This document shows, piece after piece, positions 1 to 6,798 of a stretch of 11,190 nucleotides of DNA. Source of the DNA: Cryomorphaceae bacterium (GTDB lineage: Bacteria > Bacteroidota > Bacteroidia > Flavobacteriales > Schleiferiaceae); assembly GCA_003445735.1 (NCBI GenBank), contig DMCR01000118.1:1-11190 (forward strand), in the 5' to 3' direction. The number at the start of each line of letters is the position of its first letter. Positions within the stretch are counted from its first letter, which is position 1. Made by a program: the position numbers and the translations under genes. The notes under the pieces were generated by a model. That model had not been told where the DNA came from, ran no database searches, and saw only the letters and a program-made list of their open reading frames with translations.

Positions 1-2497
1 TGCCATTCAAACGGGCCAGCACCCACAGAAAACTACAGAAATAAACTCGGCGCGCTACCGACAACAGCTCGAAAACATCGGCTTTGGCTTAGACTGGTCT
101 CGTGAATTCAAGACCACGGATCCTTCCTACTACAAATGGACCCAGTGGATTTTCATTCAAATCTTCGACGCATGGTACGACCACAATGAAGGCAAGAGCA
201 GACACATCGATACCCTTATAGCACACTTTGTAAATTCTGGAACCGAAGGGCTGAATGCTGCACAGACTGAAGAATTAAACTTCAGCGCCGAAGAGTGGTC
301 AGCGATGGACGAAGCAGCGCAAGCAGAGACTTTATTTAACTACCGTTTGGCCTACCGCAGCGAAAGCAACGTGAACTGGTGCCCGGCCCTGGGAACTGTA
401 TTGGCTAACGACGAGGTAAGAGACGGCTTGAGTGAGCGCGGTGGACACCCCGTGGTACAGAAGAAAATGATGCAATGGTCGATGCGCATCACTGCCTTCG
501 CGGATCGTCTGCTGGCAGGATTGGAGAAAATTGATTGGAGCGCCTCACTAAAGGAGACGCAGCGCAACTGGATTGGTAAATCTGTAGGTGCCGCCATCTT
601 CTTTGATATTGATGGGCACGAAGGACAGATTGAGGTCTTCTCAACGCGTCCAGATACCTTGTTCGGTGCTACGTTTGTAACCTTGGCACCCGAGCATGAA
701 TTGGTTCAGAAAATTACCACTGTAGACCAGCGGAAGGCCGTAGAAGTCTACCAAGCTATGGCTGCAACCCGCAGCGAACGCGACCGTATGGCGGATACAA
801 AAACCATTAGCGGATGTTTCACCGGTGCCTATGCTGTGAATCCTGTTAGCGGTGTTAAGCTACCTATTTGGATCGGAGATTATGTATTGGCGAGCTACGG
901 AACGGGAGCCGTAATGGCCGTTCCTGGTCACGACGGTCGCGATTATGCGTTCGCGAAACACTTTAACCTGGAAATTTTAGAGGTCGTCGCCGGCGGTGAT
1001 TTGAGCTTAGAAGCTTATGAAGTCAAAGAAGGAAAAATGATAAATTCCCACTTCCTGAACGGCATGGAGTGCATGGACGCCAAGGCGAAAATGATTGAGC
1101 ACTTGGAAGGAATTGGCTACGGAAAAGGAGCCACGCAATACAAACTTCGCGATGCCATTTTTGGACGTCAGCGCTACTGGGGCGAGCCTATTCCAGTATA
1201 CTATGAAAACGGTATTGCCAAGACCATGCCACTCGAAGATTTGCCATTGACCTTGCCTGAGGTAGATGCCTACTTACCTACAGAAGACGGGGAGCCACCA
1301 CTCGCACGCGCCAACGATTGGACCTACAATGGCTATCCTTTGGAGACGACAACCATGCCGGGCTGGGCAGGTTCTTCTTGGTATTTCTTGCGTTACATGG
1401 ACGCACACAACAACGAGGAATTTGCTGGGAAAGAAACCATGGAATACTGGAATCAGGTGGATCTATATGTCGGAGGTTCTGAGCATGCAACAGGACACCT
1501 GCTCTATTCGCGCTTCTGGACGAAATTCCTTTTTGATATGGACTTCATAAGCTTTGACGAGCCATTTAAAAAGTTGATCAATCAAGGGATGATTCAGGGT
1601 ATTAGCGCCTTCGTTCATAGAATTAAAGGGACGAACACCTTTGTGAGCGCCGGACTCAAGGAAGACTGCGAGACTCAGGCCATTCATGCGGACGTGAGCT
1701 TGCTGCAAGGCGACGAGTTGGATGTGGAAGAATTTAAGAATTGGCGCGAAGAATTCAAGGATGCCGAATTCATACTCGAAGATGGAAAGTACATCTGCAG
1801 CCGCGGGGTGGAGAAAATGTCCAAGTCGAAATTCAATGTGACCAACCCTGACGATATCGTTGAGAAATATGGTGCAGATGTATTGCGCATGTACGAGATG
1901 TTCTTGGGGCCACTCGAGCAAAGCAAGCCGTGGAACACACAAGGACTTTCTGGCGTGGCGGGTTTCCGCAGAAAATTCTGGAAGCTATTCCACCAAGGCG
2001 ATACCTTCAACGTGAGCGATACGCCAGCGGATAAAAAAGCTTTGAAGGCAGCACATGCTTGTATCAAGAAGGTGGGTGAAGACATTGAGAACTTCAGTTT
2101 CAATACTTCGATCAGCGCATTTATGATTGCGACCAATGAATTGACAGATCTAAAAGCCAATAATCGCGAGGTGTTAGAGCCACTCGTTCGTTTGATTTCA
2201 CCATTCGCGCCACATCTAGCGGAGGAGCTTTGGGAAAAACTCGGTGGCGAAGGTTCAGTGACGCACACCGCGTATCCAGCGCACAATGAAAGCTATTTGG
2301 AGGAGAGCAGTAAGAATTACCCTGTTTCCTTTAATGGGAAAGTTCGATTCCAATTAGAATTACCGCTGGACATGAGTAAAAAGGATATCGAGAAAACTGT
2401 GATGGCCGACGAGCGCACCGCCGAACATATTGGCGATAGGCAGGTCCGTAAGATGATTGTCGTTCCGGGCCGAATTATCAATATTGTGATTGGCTAA
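1..2497 (+). CDS. leuS: Leucyl-tRNA synthetase, 5'-truncated by the window edge
   Basis: Class I aminoacyl-tRNA synthetase that charges tRNA-Leu in the cytoplasm. The first complete codon is at position 2 and 831 residues are present. By alignment from memory with the E. coli enzyme, about 85 N-terminal residues are missing, including the HIGH-type motif. The ATG at 305 is internal, because the same frame continues upstream with clear LeuRS sequence (GFGLDWSREF). Visible in fragment numbering: WCP at 126-128; CP1 editing domain with TRPDT at 215-219 and YGTGAVMAVPGHDGRD at 299-314, where D314 matches the editing-site Asp345 of E. coli; KMSKS at 605-609; anticodon-binding domain and C-terminal VPGRIINIVIG. 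Two lineage-type insertions are present, at about 61-109 and in the stretch before KMSKS. The zinc-module cysteines after WCP are absent. The gene converges on the M23 gene. Identity is certain. Confidence 0.98.
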   Translation, partial: AIQTGQHPQKTTEINSARYRQQLENIGFGLDWSREFKTTDPSYYKWTQWIFIQIFDAWYDHNEGKSRHIDTLIAHFVNSGTEGLNAAQTEELNFSAEEWSAMDEAAQAETLFNYRLAYRSESNVNWCPALGTVLANDEVRDGLSERGGHPVVQKKMMQWSMRITAFADRLLAGLEKIDWSASLKETQRNWIGKSVGAAIFFDIDGHEGQIEVFSTRPDTLFGATFVTLAPEHELVQKITTVDQRKAVEVYQAMAATRSERDRMADTKTISGCFTGAYAVNPVSGVKLPIWIGDYVLASYGTGAVMAVPGHDGRDYAFAKHFNLEILEVVAGGDLSLEAYEVKEGKMINSHFLNGMECMDAKAKMIEHLEGIGYGKGATQYKLRDAIFGRQRYWGEPIPVYYENGIAKTMPLEDLPLTLPEVDAYLPTEDGEPPLARANDWTYNGYPLETTTMPGWAGSSWYFLRYMDAHNNEEFAGKETMEYWNQVDLYVGGSEHATGHLLYSRFWTKFLFDMDFISFDEPFKKLINQGMIQGISAFVHRIKGTNTFVSAGLKEDCETQAIHADVSLLQGDELDVEEFKNWREEFKDAEFILEDGKYICSRGVEKMSKSKFNVTNPDDIVEKYGADVLRMYEMFLGPLEQSKPWNTQGLSGVAGFRRKFWKLFHQGDTFNVSDTPADKKALKAAHACIKKVGEDIENFSFNTSISAFMIATNELTDLKANNREVLEPLVRLISPFAPHLAEELWEKLGGEGSVTHTAYPAHNESYLEESSKNYPVSFNGKVRFQLELPLDMSKKDIEKTVMADERTAEHIGDRQVRKMIVVPGRIINIVIG

Positions 2498-2535
2498 TGT
2501 GAAAGGAGTAGCAAAAATTTTCAGCTAATTCCCGC

Positions 2536-2580
2536 TAAATAAGTCCTCCGGGTGCCTTATTTAATTTTAATTTGAATTTT
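2536..2580 (+). terminator. Weak AT-rich hairpin between convergent leuS and M23 genes
   Basis: TAAATAAG (2536-2543) and CTTATTTA (2556-2563) form a perfect 8-bp stem around a 12-nt loop. A T-rich stretch follows, ending in six Ts at about 2577-2582. The position, 38 nt after the leuS stop and before the stop of the opposing gene, fits a terminator. The stem has only one G-C pair, so strength is doubtful. In the opposite direction no T tract lies next to the stem, so it probably serves leuS only. Confidence 0.4.
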
Positions 2581-2591
2581 TTCGCTGCAGC

Positions 2592-3830
2592 TTACAGCGC
2601 ATCGAGCTCTTGTTTGAGCGAAGTCATATAGCTTTTGTACGCATCCATTCGATCGGACTCAAGTGGTTCTGCATCGGGCAGTTTTTGCTTGTAAGGATCG
2701 ACTTGCTTGCCGTTTACCCAGAAACGGTAACACACGTGTGGCCCAGTGGCCAATCCTGTTGAACCTACGTAACCAATAATATCTCCTTGTTTCACGCGTA
2801 CACCGTTTTTAATCCCGGGCTTGATCTTACTCATGTGCAGGTACTGAGTCGTATAGATGCTATTGTGTCGAACCTTGACATAATTACCATTGGCTGAAGT
2901 ATAGGAAGCAGCAATGATGACTCCATCGGCCGTGCTCATAATTGGCGTACCTGTTGGCGCAGCATAATCCGTACCTAAATGGGCCTTCCAACGCTTTTGC
3001 ACCGGGTGAAATCTATTTCCACTGTAACGTGAAGAGATACGAGTGAAATTCAAAGGTGCACGCAGGAAAGTCTTGCGTAAGCTTCTTCCCTCCTCATCGT
3101 AATAGTCATTTAAGCCCAATTCGTTTTCGTAGGGGAAGGCGTAGAACTCATTACCCATATGGGTCAAATTCGCACCTACAATGCGCTTTAGGCCAACATA
3201 GGTGGTATCGTCCACATACTCCTCTTCGTAAATCACTGAGAAGGCATCGCCCTTTTGCAAGCGGAAAAAATCAATGGTCCAAGCATATACCTCGACCAAA
3301 GACATAGCCAATGCATTTGTTCCCCCAGCGTTATTGACCGAGAGGTATAAGGCGTCTTCAATTGTTCCAGAAATTTGGCGACGGCGAACCGAACGCTCTT
3401 TTTCTACCTTTTTGGCGTAGATGGAGTCCGACTGTAAAGAAATGATGTAGTACTCATAGGTACTTTCCGGATAAATAAAATACGAAGGGTACAAAGAGCT
3501 ATCTCCAGTGGCAAACTTAATCTTAACTCCAGCTCGAATTTTCCGAACATTAAATACTGGCTCTACGGCCGCCGCAATCTGATAAATATGAGCGGTAGAA
3601 ATACCGCGCTTCCCCAATAAAGCACCAAAGCTCTCTCCTGAATCAATCGTATGATCTTCAAAGCGCAACGTATCCGCAGGCAAACTGAGGTAGAATTTGG
3701 GGGACGCTTCGTCCAAAGGACCCTCGTTATCTAAGATTTTAAGGGTGCCTTTGCTGGGAAGCAGGGCGCTAATAATGATAATTATAAAAATGGCGGCCAA
3801 TACAATCCACCCGTATTTTTTTAAGTTCAT
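2592..3830 (-). CDS. Membrane-anchored M23-family peptidoglycan metallopeptidase
   Basis: Protein of 412 residues, probably a murein endopeptidase acting in the periplasm. A short basic N-terminus and one hydrophobic segment (about 8-24) suggest a signal anchor. Residues about 45-250 form a stalk or inhibitory region of the kind seen in MepM/Csd3-like M23 proteins; I infer this from layout. The catalytic LytM domain covers about 260-380. Zinc-ligand motif HLGTD gives H284 and D288, YLHMS gives H332, and GPHVCYRF gives H365 and C367. The classical third motif is HxH, so the expected second His is Cys here. The fold is otherwise complete, including SRYSGNRFHPVQKR and the conserved QGDIIGYVGSTG turn. 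The start ATG overlaps the stop of the tryptophan dioxygenase gene (ATGA, 3827-3830), which implies translational coupling. The family call is secure; the exact substrate is not. Confidence 0.93.
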   Translation of the reverse strand: MNLKKYGWIVLAAIFIIIIISALLPSKGTLKILDNEGPLDEASPKFYLSLPADTLRFEDHTIDSGESFGALLGKRGISTAHIYQIAAAVEPVFNVRKIRAGVKIKFATGDSSLYPSYFIYPESTYEYYIISLQSDSIYAKKVEKERSVRRRQISGTIEDALYLSVNNAGGTNALAMSLVEVYAWTIDFFRLQKGDAFSVIYEEEYVDDTTYVGLKRIVGANLTHMGNEFYAFPYENELGLNDYYDEEGRSLRKTFLRAPLNFTRISSRYSGNRFHPVQKRWKAHLGTDYAAPTGTPIMSTADGVIIAASYTSANGNYVKVRHNSIYTTQYLHMSKIKPGIKNGVRVKQGDIIGYVGSTGLATGPHVCYRFWVNGKQVDPYKQKLPDAEPLESDRMDAYKSYMTSLKQELDAL

Positions 3831-4798
3831 GAGCCGTGCTCAATTTCTTTTAATACATCTTCTACCCAGCTCTTGCCCCATTCTGCACGCTGTTTTTCTG
3901 TCCATAATTCAGGATAGAAAATGCGACGTTGGAAGCGAGGCGGCAAATATTTCTGCCAATTCGTCCCGCCAGTAGCAGGAATATCGGTTGGCTTTTTACT
4001 CAAGTAGCGTGCCGCAGTTTTATAATGCTGTAGTGGCCAATTCACATTGATGTTCAAATCCAATAATCGTAAAGCATCTTCGAGCTGCGCAACCTCAGCA
4101 TCAGATATCCCGGCCTGCTTGAGTTCTATAAAGCGTTCCCAGATGTTGCAATGCTCATAGGACTCCGCCGCAAAGATTAAATCATCCCAGTATTTCTCGA
4201 TGAATTGAACCGCGGTGTAGGCCGGCTTGCCCGTATCCTCGACCTTTGCGCCATCCTTCCAATAAATCGCATCCATCTGCTCTTCTATGCCGGCATCTGC
4301 TAATCCTTCGCGCTTTAATTCTGCTACAATATTGATTAACGGAGCGCAACCCAGTTCTATCATCCGGTACTGTACACTCTGAAAACCTGAGGCCGGCGCC
4401 AAGGCGTCGCGAAAAGCCAAAAACTCGTCTTTCTTCATACCATTTTCCATCACTCCAAAGCTGCCTCGCAAGGCCCCGAAGTATCGGTTAATGCGGTGAA
4501 TGCGCTCGGTAAAATCTGCCACCGATAAATCTCCTGCGGCAATGGCGTCAATTTCGATACGTGCCAGCTTGAAATAGAGTTCCGTGATTTGGTGGTAAAT
4601 AATGAAGATTGGCTCGTCTACGATATCCGTCACCGGACGTTGTAGACTGAGCAAGGTATCGAGCTGGATGTAGTCCCAATAATTTTGAAAGGAAGCACGT
4701 TGACATCCGTTCACATAGGTTTCAAAATCTTGTCCGGTAGCCTCAATTTTATTGCGCAATTCGGTCAATTTTTCCATTAATTCTGGGCTCCACTCCAT
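3827..4798 (-). CDS. kynA: Tryptophan 2,3-dioxygenase
   Basis: Heme dioxygenase that opens the indole ring of L-tryptophan to give N-formylkynurenine, the first step of the kynurenine pathway, in the cytoplasm. Its 323 residues are close to the usual bacterial length. Visible family signatures are YWDYIQLDTLLSLQ (40-53), DEPIFIIYHQITEL (61-74) with H69 in the place of the distal active-site His, SGFQSVQYRMIELG (137-150) with R145 as the carboxylate-binding Arg, and LQHYKTAARYL (256-266) with H258 as the likely proximal heme ligand. TGG (276-278) is the substrate-ammonium loop. No other kynurenine-pathway gene is in the window. The gene follows the sensor kinase on the same strand after 85 nt and has its own promoter-like element. 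It overlaps the M23 gene by 4 nt. A start ATG at 4796-4798 is the only sensible choice. Confidence 0.95.
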   Translation of the reverse strand: MEWSPELMEKLTELRNKIEATGQDFETYVNGCQRASFQNYWDYIQLDTLLSLQRPVTDIVDEPIFIIYHQITELYFKLARIEIDAIAAGDLSVADFTERIHRINRYFGALRGSFGVMENGMKKDEFLAFRDALAPASGFQSVQYRMIELGCAPLINIVAELKREGLADAGIEEQMDAIYWKDGAKVEDTGKPAYTAVQFIEKYWDDLIFAAESYEHCNIWERFIELKQAGISDAEVAQLEDALRLLDLNINVNWPLQHYKTAARYLSKKPTDIPATGGTNWQKYLPPRFQRRIFYPELWTEKQRAEWGKSWVEDVLKEIEHGS

Positions 4799-4816
4799 GG
4801 TACAATAGGTTTAAAC

Positions 4817-4824
4817 CAAAGTTA
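4817..4824 (-). promoter_or_regulatory. Candidate Bacteroidota -7 element upstream of kynA
   Basis: On the - strand the sequence reads TAACTTTG, a full match to the Bacteroidota -7 consensus TAnnTTTG. It would place the transcript start about 10-15 nt before the kynA ATG. A TTG lies upstream, but only 14 nt away, shorter than the usual 17-20 or so. A perfect 10-bp palindrome, GGTTTAAACC (4808-4817), sits at the predicted start site and could be an operator. No terminator is visible between the sensor-kinase gene and kynA, so read-through from upstream is also possible. Confidence 0.45.
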
Positions 4825-4883
4825 GCCAATACCATGACCAACTTGCTTCTTTACTGATAAGTTTTAAACGAATTTTAACGCCC

Positions 4884-5912
4884 TTAGATGCGCTTCAAAG
4901 TGAATGTGAACTCGGTTCCCTGTCCTTCTGTTGAGACGACCTTAATGGACTCGCCGTGTCGCTCAATAATGTGTTTTACGATGGATAAACCCAAACCGGT
5001 TCCCCCCGCATCTCTTGAACGCGCCTTATCCACTCTATAAAATCTTTCAAAAACATGTGGAAGATCTTCTTCGGAAATACCGAATCCTTGATCCTTAATT
5101 CTGAATTCGATTTTTTCCTTGGTACCCGAAATAAAGAAATCTACCGTCGAATCTTCAGGACTGTATTTGATGGCATTCACCAGCAAGTTATCCAACACTT
5201 GCTCTAACCTAGCTGCATCACACAAAACTTGAGTATCCTCTTCTACTGCAAAATGAACCTTTATTGTAGACTTTCGCTTATTGGCTAAGTTTTCTATTTC
5301 ACTCAAAGCATCGTCGATTAGGTTGCGCACAATTACCGGTCGCAATTGTACATCGTACTCCCCACTTTCTACCTTGGTTAATACATCCATATCTTTCACC
5401 AGCTGTGTCATACGCTCTACAGATTTAGCTGCTCGTTTCAAGAATTTTTTAGCCACCTTTTCGTCTTTCAGCGCACCATCCAACAGCGTATAAATATATC
5501 CTTGGATGTTAAAAATAGGTGTCTTTAGTTCGTGGCTAACATTTCCGATATATTCACGACGGAATTGTTCTCTCCCCTTCATCTCTTCCACCAGCGCACT
5601 TTGAGTTTCACTCCATTCACGAAGCTTATCTTCCAATTCCTGCAAATTTCTCACATCTGCAATCTGTTCCCCGTCACTGGATAGATTCTTCTTTTGAATT
5701 CCCTGTTGAATACCTCTAATCCGACCTATAAGTATGTAGTAGGTTGCGTAATAAAATGATGTGATTGTAATCGTAAAGAAAAGCAGCCACAACAACCATT
5801 CTGGAATATGAAAGTGTTGAATATGGGTTAATAGCCATTCAAAGAGAACGGCCAAACCCGTGACTGTAGCCCCCATAATTAGGGAGAGTAAAAGCATGCG
5901 ATTTCCTCGCAT
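4884..5912 (-). CDS. PhoR-like sensor histidine kinase
   Basis: Membrane-bound kinase that autophosphorylates on His and passes phosphate to the regulator encoded just upstream. From the ATG at 5910-5912 it has 342 residues. A TTG one codon earlier is possible, but the ATG overlapping the regulator stop by one base (TGATG) is more likely. Two transmembrane segments (about 6-29 and 40-62) are joined by a loop of about ten residues, so there is no real periplasmic sensor domain. A degenerate HAMP-like or coiled linker covers about 63-112. The DHp domain has GNVSHELKTP with H127. The ATPase domain has the N box NLLVNAIKYS (N246), the DQGFGI G1 box, FERFYR and the GGTGLGLSIV G2 box. All catalytic boxes are intact. 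No PAS domain is evident. Similarity to PhoR is in layout; the stimulus is unknown. Confidence 0.93.
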   Translation of the reverse strand: MRGNRMLLLSLIMGATVTGLAVLFEWLLTHIQHFHIPEWLLWLLFFTITITSFYYATYYILIGRIRGIQQGIQKKNLSSDGEQIADVRNLQELEDKLREWSETQSALVEEMKGREQFRREYIGNVSHELKTPIFNIQGYIYTLLDGALKDEKVAKKFLKRAAKSVERMTQLVKDMDVLTKVESGEYDVQLRPVIVRNLIDDALSEIENLANKRKSTIKVHFAVEEDTQVLCDAARLEQVLDNLLVNAIKYSPEDSTVDFFISGTKEKIEFRIKDQGFGISEEDLPHVFERFYRVDKARSRDAGGTGLGLSIVKHIIERHGESIKVVSTEGQGTEFTFTLKRI

Positions 5913-6604
5913 CAATCGATTGTTTCGAATTTATATCCTACGCCTTTCACTGTCTTGATGCGATTATCACCTATTTTCTCTCGGAGTTTACGGATATGTA
6001 CATCTATAGTTCTGCCGCCAACGATAACTACCGTACCCCATATTCTGTCCATAATTTCTTCACGAGTGAAGACTTTTCCAGGTTTCGATGCCAAGAGGCT
6101 GAGCAATTCGAATTCCTTCCTCGGTAGTTCGATGACTTTTCCTGATATCTCTACATGATAGCGCTCAGGGTCAATGATTAAATCTGAGAATTCCATTTTA
6201 CCAGGAACTTCTTGCTCGGGAACGGGTCTTCTTCTTAAAAGCGCCTTTAATCTTGAGGTAAGAACCTTAGGTTTTACAGGTTTCGTTATGTAATCATCGG
6301 CTCCAGCTTCGAAACCTGCCACCTGACTGTAATCTTCCCCACGCGCTGTAAGAAAAGCAATGATTGTATTCTCAAGTCCTGACAATCTTCGAATTTGATC
6401 ACAGGCTTCAATGCCGTCCATCTCAGGCATCATTACATCCAACAAAATTAAATCTGGCTTAAATTCCCTCGCTTTTGCTACACCTGCCTTTCCACTTGCA
6501 GCCGTTGCAACTTTATATCCTTCCGATTGCAAGTTGTAACTCACAAAATCCAGAATATCTGGCTCGTCGTCAACCAACAGAATTTTAATGTTCGAATTGT
6601 CCAT
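5912..6604 (-). CDS. PhoB/OmpR-family response regulator
   Basis: Two-domain transcription factor of 230 residues. The receiver domain (about 6-122) has the acidic pair D12/D13, phospho-acceptor D56 in LILLDVMMPEMDG, T86 and K108 in ITKPVKP. The C-terminal winged helix (about 137-228) carries GRTIDVHIRKLREKIG and ends in TVKGVGYKF, the OmpR/PhoB wing. The kinase gene follows with a 1-nt overlap, so the two form a cognate pair. The gene is divergent from the lipoprotein/receptor genes across a 194-nt region containing 11-bp-phased repeats, the spacing that OmpR/PhoB-type dimers use. On the - strand, CATCTTTG (6620-6627) is one base off the -7 consensus and could be its promoter, though no good -33 element is seen. 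Family is secure; naming it PhoB would need functional evidence. Confidence 0.94.
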   Translation of the reverse strand: MDNSNIKILLVDDEPDILDFVSYNLQSEGYKVATAASGKAGVAKAREFKPDLILLDVMMPEMDGIEACDQIRRLSGLENTIIAFLTARGEDYSQVAGFEAGADDYITKPVKPKVLTSRLKALLRRRPVPEQEVPGKMEFSDLIIDPERYHVEISGKVIELPRKEFELLSLLASKPGKVFTREEIMDRIWGTVVIVGGRTIDVHIRKLREKIGDNRIKTVKGVGYKFETID

Positions 6605-6726
6605 GATTTCAATTTACCACAAAGATGTAAAACAATCCCTATGAAAATTGGACTTTGGGAAACTTAACGTAAAGCAAATATGGACCTAACAAACACTTAA
6701 AGCCCTTCTCGAAACTCCGTAATTAA

Positions 6727-6759
6727 AGTTGATACTTAGTTAAGATTCAGTTTACACAA
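6727..6759 (+). promoter_or_regulatory. Three 11-bp direct repeats, candidate response-regulator operator
   Basis: The units AGTTGATACTT, AGTTAAGATTC and AGTTTACACAA follow each other with an exact 11-bp period (AGTT at 6727, 6738 and 6749). Read as hexamers they are TTGATA, TTAAGA and TTTACA with 5-nt spacers. The last matches the B. subtilis PhoP site TT(A/C/T)A(C/T)A, and tandem 11-bp repeats are also the layout of E. coli Pho boxes. The array ends about 10 bp before a -7-like element, where a -33 element would otherwise be. An OmpR/PhoB-family regulator is encoded divergently next door. The repeat is directly seen; its role is inferred. Confidence 0.5.
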
Positions 6760-6765
6760 TGGCCC

Positions 6766-6773
6766 TTCATTTG
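6766..6773 (+). promoter_or_regulatory. Candidate -7 element for the lipoprotein gene
   Basis: TTCATTTG matches TAnnTTTG at all fixed positions except the second. It would start transcription about 15-20 nt before the ATG at 6799. No TTG lies at the normal -33 distance, which is expected if an activator bound to the 11-bp repeats just upstream replaces it. The leader before the ATG is A-rich (CAAAACAAAAAACG) with no Shine-Dalgarno sequence, typical of Bacteroidota start sites. Confidence 0.35.
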
Positions 6774-6798
6774 TGATGTCAAAACAAAAAACGTAGAA

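Noticed and set aside
1463..2286. Long open frames on the - strand inside leuS (159 and 200 codons)
   Set aside because: They lie antisense to strongly conserved leuS sequence, overlap each other, show no recognisable motifs and have low-complexity Ser/Phe-rich translations typical of shadow frames.
305..2497. leuS starting at the ATG at 305
   Set aside because: The same frame is open back to position 2 and encodes recognisable LeuRS sequence, so 305 is an internal Met.
2581..2600. CGCTG/CAGCG hairpin at the M23 stop codon as a terminator
   Set aside because: On the - strand the stem is followed by A residues, not T, and the stem is only 5 bp.
6661..6702. More TTAAnn-like units (TTAACG at 6664, CTAACA/TTAAAG at 6686 and 6697) as part of the operator
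   Set aside because: They are degenerate, and only one pair keeps the 11-bp period, so chance in AT-rich DNA is a sufficient explanation.
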